Source: Anaerolineae bacterium
GTDB lineage: Bacteria > Chloroflexota > Anaerolineae > Aggregatilineales > Phototrophicaceae
DNA: 57,332 nt
Direction: 5' to 3'
Assembly: GCA_023382675.1 (NCBI GenBank)
Contig: JAHDWN010000042.1
Span: forward strand, 1-57,332
Shown here: positions 41,467 through 50,344 of the stretch, in pieces
How the letters are laid out: each line of letters opens with the position of its first letter
Position numbering within the stretch: the first letter of the stretch is position 1
Translations under genes and position numbers: made by a program
The notes under the pieces: model-generated
Databases searched by the model: none
What the model was told of the DNA's origin: nothing
Seen by the model: the letters and a program-made list of their open reading frames with translations, nothing else

Positions 41467-41567
41467 TACCAGAGACATAACCAGAACGATGATCTTTCTG
41501 GTTAGGATATAGTTTATCCAGACTGCTGCGCAGCGCGGCACGATGATTTTCAAACAGGAGCACCCCC

Positions 41568-42764
41568 ATGACTGCCACGGTAGTCTCTCCACCGGAGACC
41601 TTCATCCGTTCGCGCACGACCTGGCTTGGTTATGCGCTCATGGCCTATTTCGGCTTTGCGCTGTCGCTGGTCGGCCCGGCAATGCCGTTCATCGCGGAGA
41701 GGGTCGGCCTGACCTACACGGAAGTCGGCTATCACTTCACGCTACTCGCCGTGGGCAACCTGTGCATCAGCCTGATCGGTGACCGCATCGCCCGGCGCAT
41801 CGGCAACACCCGCCTGGCCTGGCTCGGCGTGCTCTTGACCGCGCTGGCGTTCGTCGGTTTCATCTCCGGCGCGAGCCTGCCGCTGACACTGATGTTCATC
41901 TTCCTCTACGGCGCGGGCATCGGCACCCTGGCGTTGATTTCGATCAGAGCCATCGCGGACACCAAGCCCCAGTTCGCGACCAAAGCCTACACCGAGGCCA
42001 ACATCCTCGGCGGCGCGGCCATGATCGTCGGGCCGCTCCTGTTCGGCACTATCGCCAAGACCGCCCTCGGCTGGCAGGCGAACGCCCTGCTGCCGCTGCT
42101 CGCCCTGCTCCCCGTCCTGCTGATCTTTCGCGGCCTACCGCTGCCAGCGCCGCGCCAACCGGCGGAGGCAGCCTCGCCTCGCCAAGGAAAAGCAGCGCCA
42201 CTGCCGCTCATGTTCTGGCTGTTCGGCGTGCTCATGATCCTGGCCGTCGCCATCGAGTGGCTGATCACGTCGTGGAGCACGAGCTTCCTGACCAGCGTCG
42301 TTGGTTATGAGCCGAGCACGTCGGCGGTGCTGGTGAGCGTCTACGCCGCCGCGATTGTGCTGGGACGGCTGGCCGGGCGGCGGCTGCTCGATCTGATGAC
42401 CGAGCCGCGCTTGATGGTCGTCTCGCTGATCTGGGTGCTGGTCTCGTTTCCGCTCTACTGGCTGAGCAGTGTCCCGGAATTGACCGTGCTTGGCCTGTTC
42501 CTGATCGGGCTGGGCGTCGGCAATCTCGCGCCGCTGTCCATGTCCGGCGCGATGGCCGCCGCCAGTGCTGCGCGCGACCGTGCCAGCGCCCGTTTCGGCA
42601 TCTTTCCGAGCATCGCCAACGTGACCATGCTCCAGATCGTCGGCATCTTGGCGGATCAGTTTGGCATTCAGAATGCCTATGTCGTTGTGCCGGTGGTGGT
42701 GATCTTCGCCATCGCCATGGCGCTCGGCACGAACCGGATACGTGCAGCACAGCTATCCAAATGA
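41568..42764 (+). CDS. MFS transporter
   Basis: A 398-residue membrane protein with about 12 hydrophobic helices in two halves joined by a loop near 200 (LPAPRQPAEAASPRQGKAAP). GDRIARRIGNTRLAWLGV between helices 2 and 3 is the major-facilitator signature (GxxxDRxGRR-like). AGGAG precedes the ATG. Substrate not predictable. A YdeI-like gene starts nine bases after it, so the two are cotranscribed. Confidence 0.9.
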   Translation: MTATVVSPPETFIRSRTTWLGYALMAYFGFALSLVGPAMPFIAERVGLTYTEVGYHFTLLAVGNLCISLIGDRIARRIGNTRLAWLGVLLTALAFVGFISGASLPLTLMFIFLYGAGIGTLALISIRAIADTKPQFATKAYTEANILGGAAMIVGPLLFGTIAKTALGWQANALLPLLALLPVLLIFRGLPLPAPRQPAEAASPRQGKAAPLPLMFWLFGVLMILAVAIEWLITSWSTSFLTSVVGYEPSTSAVLVSVYAAAIVLGRLAGRRLLDLMTEPRLMVVSLIWVLVSFPLYWLSSVPELTVLGLFLIGLGVGNLAPLSMSGAMAAASAARDRASARFGIFPSIANVTMLQIVGILADQFGIQNAYVVVPVVVIFAIAMALGTNRIRAAQLSK

Positions 42765-42773
42765 GGTGAATCC

Positions 42774-43370
42774 ATGTCTACGCCTGTCGAGCCAACCTAC
42801 TTCGCCACCTCCGTCGCCTTCCGCGCCTGGCTGGAGGCGAATCACGACAGCGCCAATGAACTCTGGGTCGGCTTCTACAAGAAAGGGTCAGGCATCCCCA
42901 GCATCACCTACCCGGAAGCGGTCGATCAGGCGCTGTGTTTCGGCTGGATCGATGGCATCCGCAAGAGCTACGACGCCATCAGCTATATGAACCGCTTCAC
43001 GCCGCGCCGGGCGCGCAGTACCTGGAGCGCCGTCAACATCAAGCGCGTCGGCGAACTGGAAGCGCAGGGCTTGATGCACCCCGCAGGCTTGAAGGCCTTC
43101 GCCGTCCGCACGGACGACAATTCCGCCATTTATGCCTACGAGCAAAGACATAACGCCCAGCTCGACGCCGCCTTTGAAGCCCAGCTTCAGGCGAACGCAG
43201 CCGCCTGGGCCTTCTTCCAGACGCAGCCACCCTCGTACCGGCGCGCAGCTATCCACTGGGTGATGAGCGCCAAGCAGGAAGCCACGCGACACAAACGGCT
43301 GGCACAGCTAATCGAGGATTCCGCCAACGGGCGCACCGTGCCCCCGCTGACGCGCAGAACGCGCAACTGA
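42774..43370 (+). CDS. YdeI/OmpD-associated family protein
   Basis: A 198-residue soluble protein. FRAWLEANHDSANELWVGFYK, ITYPEAVDQALCFGWIDGIR, RFTPRRARSTWSAVNIKRV and a C-terminal helical part are the hallmarks of the YdeI-like/OmpD-associated family, whose biochemical role is not well established. It follows the MFS transporter by nine bases with AGGTG as ribosome site. Confidence 0.88.
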   Translation: MSTPVEPTYFATSVAFRAWLEANHDSANELWVGFYKKGSGIPSITYPEAVDQALCFGWIDGIRKSYDAISYMNRFTPRRARSTWSAVNIKRVGELEAQGLMHPAGLKAFAVRTDDNSAIYAYEQRHNAQLDAAFEAQLQANAAAWAFFQTQPPSYRRAAIHWVMSAKQEATRHKRLAQLIEDSANGRTVPPLTRRTRN

Positions 43371-43447
43371 GCGTGACGTACACATCCAGATGCGCGTGGG
43401 AGCCCGGCAATCAGCCCGAATCGCGCCGGTCTGCCCGCAAATGGGTG

Positions 43448-43562
43448 TATGATCAGGCTGAGTATGCAAGACAGCATACCGGTGACGAGGGTTACAAATA
43501 ACCTTCAGCCTTCACCGCAGTTGTAAGCCTCGTTGCTTATCCCAGGGCACGGCCCGGGATAA
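43448..43562 (+). ncRNA. Candidate three-hairpin leader RNA of the FBP aldolase/phosphatase gene
   Basis: A TATGAT (43448-43453) would start transcription near 43460. Then come three consecutive hairpins: P1 GTATGC/GCATAC (43462-43479, 6 bp, 6-base loop); P2 ACGAGG-G-TTACAA with TTGTAA-G-CCTCGT (43485-43497 and 43521-43533, 12 pairs around one G-G mismatch, 23-base loop); P3 TTATCCC-A-GGGC / GCCC-GGGATAA (43537-43562, 11 pairs, one bulged A, 3-base loop). Spacers are 5 and 3 bases. No T run follows, so it is not a simple terminator. I do not recognise a known riboswitch class. Confidence 0.5.
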
Positions 43563-43648
43563 ACAAGCTTCTCCTCCACTGCCTCAGACCGGACGTGTCC
43601 CTTGTAGGGTTCACTCGCTCAAAAGGTCGTATGAAAGGCAGTGAGACC

Positions 43649-44794
43649 ATGGCAAGCAAAGTAACTCTAAGTCTGATCAAAGCGGATGTCGGCGGCTATG
43701 TCGGCCATGCCCGTATGCACCCGGATCTGATGGCCGAAGCCGCCAGGGCTCTGGAAAAGCACACGCACGCAGGCACGCTGATCGACTTCCGGGTCCTGGC
43801 TTGTGGTGATGATGTCGGCCTGCTCATGTCCCACGATCAGGGGAACGATAGCAACAAGATTCACCAACTGGCCTGGAACGTATTCGAAGACTGCACAGAA
43901 GTTGCCCGGAAGTTGAAGCTCTACGGAGCCGGTCAGGATCTGCTCGCCGACGCCTTTTCCGGCAACATCCGCGGCATGGGGCCGGGCGTCGCCGAGATGA
44001 CGTTTCTTGAGCGCAAGTCCGAGCCTTTCCTGGTTTTCTTCGCCGACAAGACGAGCGCCGGCGCCTGGAACCTGCCGCTGTTCCGGATGTTTGCCGATCC
44101 GTTCAACACCATCGGGCTGGTGATATCCCCGGCGATGCACGAGGGCTACCGCTTCGAAGTCTATGATGTCAAAGGCAATCGCAAGATCGTCCTGGATACA
44201 CCGGAGCAGATGTACGATCTGCTGGTGTTCATCGGTGCGCCCGGTCGCTACATGGTGCGCAACGTCTACACCAAGTCGGGCGAGATCGCGGCGACATCGT
44301 CGACCGAGCGCCTGGCGCTGATCGCCGGACGCTATGTCGGCAAGGACGATCCGGTCTGCATCGTGCGCTCGCAATCGGAGTTTCCGGCGGTGGGCGAGGT
44401 GCTGGAGCCGTTCACGATGCCGCATATTGTCGAGGGCTGGATGCGCGGTTCGCATTACGGGCCGCTCATGCCCTGCCGGGTATCCGAGGCCCATCCCAGC
44501 CGTTTTGATGGCCCGCCGCGCGTGATCGGTCTCGGCTTCCAACTCGCCAATGGTAAGTTGGTCGGCCCGCAGGACATGTTTGACGATCCGTCGTTCGATG
44601 AGTCGCGGCGGCTCTGCAACGTCATCGCCGATCATCTCCGCCGTCACGGTCCGTTCGAGCCGCACCGGCTGCCGATGGAAGAAATGGAATACACCACACT
44701 GCCGCAGGTCATGGCCAAGCTCGAAGATCAGTGGCAGTCACTGGATGGACACAAAACGGACAAGACGAAAGAGAAGCGGGTCGCGGCGCATTAG
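43649..44794 (+). CDS. fbp: Bifunctional fructose-1,6-bisphosphate aldolase/phosphatase
   Basis: A 381-residue enzyme of the archaeal-type (class V) FBPase family, which condenses triose phosphates to fructose bisphosphate and removes the 1-phosphate in gluconeogenesis. VTLSLIKADVGGYVGHARMH, DFRVLACGDDVGLLMSHDQG, DLLADAFSGNIRGMGPGVAE and RNVYTKSGEIAATSSTERLA are near-invariant blocks, containing Mg-binding Asp residues and the catalytic Lys/Tyr region. The ATG at 43649 matches the usual N terminus; 43631 would add six residues. Behind the structured leader. Typical of thermophilic archaea and deep-branching bacteria, including Chloroflexota. Confidence 0.95.
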   Translation: MASKVTLSLIKADVGGYVGHARMHPDLMAEAARALEKHTHAGTLIDFRVLACGDDVGLLMSHDQGNDSNKIHQLAWNVFEDCTEVARKLKLYGAGQDLLADAFSGNIRGMGPGVAEMTFLERKSEPFLVFFADKTSAGAWNLPLFRMFADPFNTIGLVISPAMHEGYRFEVYDVKGNRKIVLDTPEQMYDLLVFIGAPGRYMVRNVYTKSGEIAATSSTERLALIAGRYVGKDDPVCIVRSQSEFPAVGEVLEPFTMPHIVEGWMRGSHYGPLMPCRVSEAHPSRFDGPPRVIGLGFQLANGKLVGPQDMFDDPSFDESRRLCNVIADHLRRHGPFEPHRLPMEEMEYTTLPQVMAKLEDQWQSLDGHKTDKTKEKRVAAH

Positions 44795-44838
44795 GCTGCT
44801 GGACAGCCAACTATCGAGCGACTGTTTTGCCGGAGGTT

Positions 44839-44858
44839 GGGGCGACGATTGCCGCCCC
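44839..44858. terminator. GC hairpin after the FBP gene
   Basis: GGGGCG and CGCCCC form a stem around ACGATTGC, with CCGG arms further out. It lies between convergent genes, 45 bases after the FBP stop. No T run, so function is uncertain. Confidence 0.35.
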
Positions 44859-44890
44859 AGTAGCCGGTTTGCAGGTGAGCAGCATGAACT

Positions 44891-45295
44891 TCAATGAAGC
44901 CGCTCGGGGCGATCAACCAACGTGCCGTCGATATAAGCCTGTACCGCGGCTTCAGCGTCTTTGAATTCGGTCAGGATGGGCCGGATGTTCGCCTGTTGAA
45001 TAGCGACGTAAGCCCCGCGCCCCATGCCGCGCGCGATGACGACCTGACAATCCCGCACGGGGTCAAGCATCTGTGTGTGTTTGTCCGCCGAATGCGCACC
45101 CAGCCCATGCCCGTGTTCGTGATCATGGTCATGATGTTCGGGTTCGATCTGCACGAACTGTTGATGCCCGGCCTTGTCCCGTTGTTCTTTGCCGACGATT
45201 TTGCCATCTTCGACGGTGAAGACGAGATAATACGGCGCGCGACCAAAATGACTGCTGATGGTCGTGCCGCTGTCGATGACTACAGCAATTTTCAT
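44891..45295 (-). CDS. NifX/NifB-like (dinitrogenase cofactor-domain) protein with His-rich insert
   Basis: A 134-residue protein from the ATG at 45295. KIAVVIDSGTTISSHFGRAP and ARGMGRGAYVAIQQANIRPI are the Nitro_FeMo-Co domain core, a ribonuclease-H-like fold that binds metal clusters. A histidine-rich insert (EPEHHDHDHEHGHGLGAHSA, about 52-71) suggests zinc, nickel or iron binding. No nitrogenase gene is in the window, so it likely has a metal-handling role. The P-type ATPase gene lies 140 bases upstream in the same direction. Confidence 0.85.
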   Translation of the reverse strand: MKIAVVIDSGTTISSHFGRAPYYLVFTVEDGKIVGKEQRDKAGHQQFVQIEPEHHDHDHEHGHGLGAHSADKHTQMLDPVRDCQVVIARGMGRGAYVAIQQANIRPILTEFKDAEAAVQAYIDGTLVDRPERLH

Positions 45296-45435
45296 TGCCT
45301 GTTTCCCTTCATAAACTGATTCATGGATAAGACGGGGCAAGGCACTTGTCCTTGCCCAGGCCATGGTCGCAGCGATAGCGCGCTTGCGCAAGAGCAGCTT
45401 ATCGCTGAGCAGCAGCAATCAGGCCCAAAGCCGGA

Positions 45436-47961
45436 TCAATCGCTTGCATGTCTGCGATGGCTGATCGCTTTGCCAATCTCGACAAACACCAGGAGCATGA
45501 GCGCCATCCCGACAACGTAGAGCCATTCTTCCAGAGTCAAGGGCACAATCCCGAGCAGATCGCGCAGGCCAGGGATGACGAAGGCCACCGCGATTGTCAG
45601 CAAGCCGAGCACAACCGTGCCGATGAGGGGTTTGTTGGCAGTCAGCTTGTTCATGCGGTAGATGGGCCGGCGCATACTCCGGTAAGCGAAGATATAGACG
45701 ATTGAGTTGAGCGCGAAACTGGCGAAAGCGATACTCCGTCCCTCGATCGGACTGTTATGGACCTGGAAGTAATGTCCAAACAGCGCCAGGACGAAAATCG
45801 CGCTGGTAATGCTGATCACGCCGATCAGCGACAATGCCAGAGGCGTGAGCACCGACGCTTTCAACGACCGGGGCTTTCTGTTCATGATGTCATCTTCTTT
45901 TGGCTCAAAGCCCAGCACGATATCCAGCGGGCCGTCACAGATCAGGTGGATCCAGAGGATCTGCGCGACCACCAGCGGCGCCGGCCAGCGGAGCATCATC
46001 GCCACAAAGATAGTCAGCACCTCGGCAAACGAGTTCGAGAGGGTGTAGGCAACCACTTTACGGATGTTGTCGAAGATGATACGACCTTCCTCGACCGCAG
46101 CGACGATGGTGCGGAAGTTGCTGTCGAGCAAGATCAAGTCGGCCGTTTCTTTAGCCACGTCGGTGGCACTTCCTACCACCACGCCGATATTGGCACGCTT
46201 GAGCGCCGGGGCATCATTGACACCATCCCCAATCATAGCCGCGATCTCACCGTTGGTCTGCAAGGCGCGGACAATGCGGAACTTGTCCTGCGGGCGGATG
46301 CGGGCGAATACCGCTGTCTTCTTCACGCATTCCTGAAGCTGGTCATCGGTCAGCCCGGCAATCTGCGCACCTTCCAGGGTCTGGTCGCCGTCTTTCATCA
46401 AGCCGATATTGGAGGCTATCTTCTCCGCGGTGCGCCGGTAGTCGCCGGTGATCATCTTGACCTGGATGCCCGCATGCTGGGCAACCTGGATCGCCGCTGG
46501 CACACCTTCGCGCACCGGGTCTTCCATACCGAGCAGCCCAACCCAGGTGTAGCCGGTATAATTATTCATCTCCCCATCGCGGCGGTAAGCCAGCCCCAGA
46601 AGCCGAAGCCCTTCTCCAGCCCATTCATCTGCCTGGGTCAGGTAACGGCTCTGATCCTCGGCTGTCACAGCGCACATCTTCAGGACGATCTCCGGCGCTC
46701 CCTTCAAAAAGTAGTAGAGCGCTCCCTGGAACTGATTGCTCGTTACTTCGGTGATCATGTATTTCGTTTCACTGGTGAACATTTCCTCGGCCAGCCGCTG
46801 CGAGCTATCGAGCAGGTCCTGGGGGTTCGCCGTCATCTGCTTCTCGGCGTATTCCCACAAGGCAATGTCCACCGGGCCTTCCAGATTGTTGCACAACACC
46901 ATAATCTGATAGGCGCGCTCCTCATCGAGGAGTTCGGCGTGGTTCACCCGCATCCGCCCCTCGGTGAGTGTGCCGGTCTTGTCGGTGCAGATCACCGTCA
47001 CCGAACCGAGCGTTTCGACTGCGAGCAGCTTTTTCACCAGGCCGTTGCGCTTGAGGATCTTGCGCATACCCAGCACCAGAATCACCGTCACGGCGATCAG
47101 CAGACCTTCAGGCACCGCCGCAATGGCCAGGATGATCGAGTTGCGGAGCATATCGAAGAACTCGCGGCCCATGGCCAACCCAACGAGCAGGATCACCACC
47201 GTGGCGGCCACCACGATATAGGTAAGGATCTTGCTGAAAGCCTTGAGTCGCACCTGGAGGGGCGTATCTTCTTCGACATGTTCGCTCAGGCTGGCCGCAA
47301 TTTGTCCCAGTTCGGTATGCGTGCCGGTTTTGGTGACACGTAAGATGCCCCGGCCGGTAACGACCGTTGTCCCCATGAAGACGCGTGTCCGCGAGTTAGC
47401 CGCGTCATTCGGCAAGCTTCCGTTTGCCTGACTGATGGACTGTTTGTTGACTGGCTCGCTCTCACCCGTAAGGATGGATTCATCAACAGCCAGTCTGGTC
47501 GTCTCAACCAGCTCGCCGTCGGCAGGGATCTTCTCACCGGAATTGAGCACCACCAGGTCGTCTGGCACCAATTCCCAGACTTCCACTTCCAGCCGCTGCC
47601 CGTCGCGCATGACCGAGGTGGTTGGCCTGAGCAGGCTTTTGAGGGAAGCATAGGTGCGCTGCGCCTGGTATTCCTGAACAAATCCCAGGAACACATCGAT
47701 CACAACCACCACGATGATGATCGCGAAGTCGCCCATCTCACCCAGCGCCAGTGAGACCCCAGCGGCGGCCAGGATGATGTAGATCAGCGGACTCTTGAAC
47801 TGATTGAGCACAATCTTCCAGGCCGAAACACCTTTTTCGGCTGGCAGACGATTTTCGCCAAATTGCGCACGGCGCTTCAGGACCTCGTCGGGGCCCAAGC
47901 CAGTGAGCGCCTCATGTTTATGCGCTATTTCTGCACCCTGTGTCAACGCCGAGGTATTCAT
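45436..47961 (-). CDS. P-type cation-transporting ATPase (P2-like)
   Basis: An 841-residue ATPase with ten predicted membrane helices. LTGESEP is the actuator loop, ICTDKTGTLTEG the phosphorylation site, MIGDGVNDAPALKRANIG the hinge, and AAVPEGLLIAVTVIL the M4 ion-site motif. The M6 motif is LWIHLICDGPLDIVLGFEP: the usual Asn of LWxNLxTD is His while the Asp is kept, so ion preference may differ from Ca2+ pumps. N- and C-terminal P2-type domains are present. It likely acts with the His-rich protein downstream; ion unknown. Confidence 0.92.
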   Translation of the reverse strand: MNTSALTQGAEIAHKHEALTGLGPDEVLKRRAQFGENRLPAEKGVSAWKIVLNQFKSPLIYIILAAAGVSLALGEMGDFAIIIVVVVIDVFLGFVQEYQAQRTYASLKSLLRPTTSVMRDGQRLEVEVWELVPDDLVVLNSGEKIPADGELVETTRLAVDESILTGESEPVNKQSISQANGSLPNDAANSRTRVFMGTTVVTGRGILRVTKTGTHTELGQIAASLSEHVEEDTPLQVRLKAFSKILTYIVVAATVVILLVGLAMGREFFDMLRNSIILAIAAVPEGLLIAVTVILVLGMRKILKRNGLVKKLLAVETLGSVTVICTDKTGTLTEGRMRVNHAELLDEERAYQIMVLCNNLEGPVDIALWEYAEKQMTANPQDLLDSSQRLAEEMFTSETKYMITEVTSNQFQGALYYFLKGAPEIVLKMCAVTAEDQSRYLTQADEWAGEGLRLLGLAYRRDGEMNNYTGYTWVGLLGMEDPVREGVPAAIQVAQHAGIQVKMITGDYRRTAEKIASNIGLMKDGDQTLEGAQIAGLTDDQLQECVKKTAVFARIRPQDKFRIVRALQTNGEIAAMIGDGVNDAPALKRANIGVVVGSATDVAKETADLILLDSNFRTIVAAVEEGRIIFDNIRKVVAYTLSNSFAEVLTIFVAMMLRWPAPLVVAQILWIHLICDGPLDIVLGFEPKEDDIMNRKPRSLKASVLTPLALSLIGVISITSAIFVLALFGHYFQVHNSPIEGRSIAFASFALNSIVYIFAYRSMRRPIYRMNKLTANKPLIGTVVLGLLTIAVAFVIPGLRDLLGIVPLTLEEWLYVVGMALMLLVFVEIGKAISHRRHASD

Positions 47962-48300
47962 GAGTTATCTCCTGTTTTCAGCGCTTGTTCGGGTAAGCCT
48001 TTGAGCCTGGTGATGAGTTCAGCTTGCCAATTCGTCGCGAAGGCTTGTCAGAACTCATCGACAGTACAGTTGCACTAGACTTAGCCTATCCGAAAACCTG
48101 CTCACTCTCACCTCACCCCTGTCTCGCTACGCTTCGATGTCCCCTCTCCGCGCGGAGAGGGGGTTGGGGGTGAGGTTTCTGGATAGGTTCTTATGGTGGG
48201 ATGCCTTCTTTCATGGGAGCACCCTGGAGCATATCACTCCAGCGAAAGGCATTCCGCCTTGTCCATAATTCACGTTTCATAGATAGTGTCGGTCTACCGT
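47962..48300. other. Gap with a long inverted-repeat element
   Basis: No gene is seen in these 339 bases. 48085-48187 is a nested inverted repeat listed separately; the rest has nothing recognisable. Confidence 0.6.
48085..48187. repeat. 103-bp nested inverted-repeat (REP/MITE-like) element
   Basis: CCTATCC (48085-48091) pairs with GGATAGG (48181-48187), AAACCT (48094-48099) with AGGTTT (48173-48178), CCTCACCCC (48111-48119) with GGGGTGAGG (48167-48175), and the core is a perfect 22-base palindrome CCCCTCTCCGC plus its complement (48141-48162). Arms of the CCCTCTCC type recur at 30918-31051. Confidence 0.75.
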
Positions 48301-49419
48301 TTATGCGTGCGCCTCTTGAACGGGCGGAACCCCGCGCACGAGCAGCGTCCCGGCCACGATCAGCAGGATCAGCGTCATGCTGACGGCAGATGTCAGGCAC
48401 CACGCGCAGGTTGCGCCGATGACGAATGGCTCCAGAAACGTCAGGTAGATCGAGAACAGCGTGCCGAAGAGTGCCAGCGCCAGCAGCGCAGTCAGCGCCG
48501 TGCGCCGGGTCTGCCCCTGGCTCCACTGCGTCGCGGCCCAGGCGATCAGCATGGCGACGTTGCCCGCCACGCCGAGGATGCCAATGGGGATCAGGCCGAA
48601 GAGCATGGCGTAAGGGCTTTGCTGCACGGTGTTGCAGTCGCCGATGGGGCCGCAGACGGCGGTCGTGTCCGTCGTCTCGACGTAGGCCAGATAGAGTGAC
48701 ACGCCCAGCCCGACAAGGCAGAGCAGCGCCACCGCCCAGGCCCGCCAGCCGTTCAGCTCCACATGCGCGGCCAACTGCCCCTGCCGCCACATGCGCACAA
48801 CCACCGAACCGAGCGCCAGCAGCATCCCGGCGAGCAGGATGATCGCCAGCGCGTTCCCAGCCGGGTCGCGCTGAATCCTGCTCAAGAGATCATCCGGCGC
48901 GGTTGTTTCTGCTGCCAGCAGCGCCTCAGGCGCGATACTTTCGCTGGACTCCGGTGCCGCAGCCTCATCTGCCGCCGCATCGCTCGCGGCCAGGGCGTCG
49001 GCAAAGCCGGGGATGTCCGGCCAATTGACGCCGCCCACAGCCTGATAATGTTCGAGCAGACCTGGCAGTTGTTCGGGGATGTCCACCGAACCGACGAGCA
49101 CCGTGTCGTCGATGATCAACGCTGGCACACCGCGCATATTATCTGGAATGTTGAAGCGTTGCACCGCCGCCTGATAGAGCGCCTGCCCGCCCGCCTGAGT
49201 CACATCGATGCCGACCAACTGGAGCTGATCGCCGTACTGTTCCTGAAGCGGCGGCAGCACTTCGGTGATGACGTAGTGGCAGTGACCACAGCTCGGCGAA
49301 TAGAACAGCACCACGTGAATAATGCCCGGCTGTGCATAAACTGCCGTCACGTGGAGAAAACCTGCCAGAACCAGCCCGGCCAGCAGGGCAAACAGCGCGT
49401 ATAACCGTTCACGTTTCAT
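48301..49419 (-). CDS. Thioredoxin-like/VKOR fusion protein
   Basis: A 372-residue membrane protein for disulfide formation. A signal/anchor helix (about 7-27) is followed by an outer thioredoxin-like domain with the redox motif SPSCGHCHYV (about 42-51). After an Ala/Glu-rich linker come four or five membrane helices of a vitamin-K-epoxide-reductase domain with ETTDTTAVCGPIGDCNTVQQ (outer loop cysteines) and GATCAWCLT (CxxC active site). VKOR would reoxidise the thioredoxin part using quinone. The order thioredoxin-VKOR is the reverse of the well-known cyanobacterial fusion. Confidence 0.9.
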   Translation of the reverse strand: MKRERLYALFALLAGLVLAGFLHVTAVYAQPGIIHVVLFYSPSCGHCHYVITEVLPPLQEQYGDQLQLVGIDVTQAGGQALYQAAVQRFNIPDNMRGVPALIIDDTVLVGSVDIPEQLPGLLEHYQAVGGVNWPDIPGFADALAASDAAADEAAAPESSESIAPEALLAAETTAPDDLLSRIQRDPAGNALAIILLAGMLLALGSVVVRMWRQGQLAAHVELNGWRAWAVALLCLVGLGVSLYLAYVETTDTTAVCGPIGDCNTVQQSPYAMLFGLIPIGILGVAGNVAMLIAWAATQWSQGQTRRTALTALLALALFGTLFSIYLTFLEPFVIGATCAWCLTSAVSMTLILLIVAGTLLVRGVPPVQEAHA

Positions 49420-49474
49420 ACATGGCTCCTAGAGAGTTCAATGACCACGACCGTACAGCGGCCACCACCGGGCG

Positions 49475-50344
49475 TCACACGCCCAGAAATGCGTCGAGCA
49501 CAGTTTCATATTCCTGTTTGCGTGTCAGCATCGCCCAGTGACCGCCGGAAGCGAACATGTGTACCTGCGCGCCGGGGTAAGTCGCCCGCAGCGCCGCCTG
49601 CTCGTCCGGTTTGAAGCCGCGATCATCTTCCGCCTGCAAAATGAGCACCTGGCCGGGCTTGCCAAATGGCTCGAAGGCGCGGTAGACCTGGGGATTGCGC
49701 ACCAGATCGGCCAGGATTTTGAACTGACCGATCAGCGAGATCTTGTTGTGCTGCACGTCGAGCAGGTCGCGGAAATAGGCGATCATGAACGCCTGCTCAT
49801 CAGCATCTGCGCCTGCCACCAGGCGGTCGATGCGTTTGCCGTAGAAATTGCGCACAAAGCTGTACGGCAGCAGATCGAACAGCGCGAAATACAGCCCGGC
49901 GATGCGCGCGCTGCGGCGGTTGTAGAGGCCAAAGCCGGAGAGCGCCAGCTTGCCGACGCGATCCGGATGCAGCCGCGCGAAGACGTGCGCCACCGCCGCG
50001 CCCATCGAGTGGCCGAAGACGTGCGCCCGCGTGATGCCCTCCGCATCCAGGATCGCGGCCAGCCCAGCGCAGATCGCGCCCATGCGCCCAATCGGCGGAT
50101 ACGACGGCGAAATCACGCAGAAGCGTGGCTCCAGGCGCGTGATCGTGCGAAACGACGACTCGCCGGTGGACAGCCCGCCGCCCAGGATCAGCAGCGCCTC
50201 GTCGCCCTGCCCGCTGGCGATATACGACCAGGTCGCGCCGCCGCTGGTCAACCGCTTATAGGGATGAGTCTCGCGAAAACGCCGAAGCTGTTCCACGAAT
50301 GCGGGCGGAGCCTGGGCGTAGATCTCGTTCGTATCTATAGACAT
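49475..50344 (-). CDS. Alpha/beta hydrolase
   Basis: A 289-residue soluble hydrolase from the ATG at 50344; the longer frame to 50395 lacks a ribosome site. The nucleophile elbow is VFGHSMGAAVAHVF, the acid probably Asp in LILQAEDDRGF and the base His in FASGGHWAML. LILGGGLSTGESSFR gives the oxyanion strand. Length and motifs are typical of the AB_hydrolase_1 family. Substrate unknown. It is divergent from the MenH-like gene. Confidence 0.9.
   Translation of the reverse strand: MSIDTNEIYAQAPPAFVEQLRRFRETHPYKRLTSGGATWSYIASGQGDEALLILGGGLSTGESSFRTITRLEPRFCVISPSYPPIGRMGAICAGLAAILDAEGITRAHVFGHSMGAAVAHVFARLHPDRVGKLALSGFGLYNRRSARIAGLYFALFDLLPYSFVRNFYGKRIDRLVAGADADEQAFMIAYFRDLLDVQHNKISLIGQFKILADLVRNPQVYRAFEPFGKPGQVLILQAEDDRGFKPDEQAALRATYPGAQVHMFASGGHWAMLTRKQEYETVLDAFLGV

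Noticed and set aside
43537-43562. Rho-independent terminator before the FBP gene
   Set aside because: No T run follows the hairpin and it sits together with two other hairpins in a leader; a terminator there would need an anti-terminator form that I cannot see.
45757-47343. 528-codon rightward frame opposite the P-type ATPase
   Set aside because: Shadow of the ATPase gene; no ribosome site and no recognisable domain.
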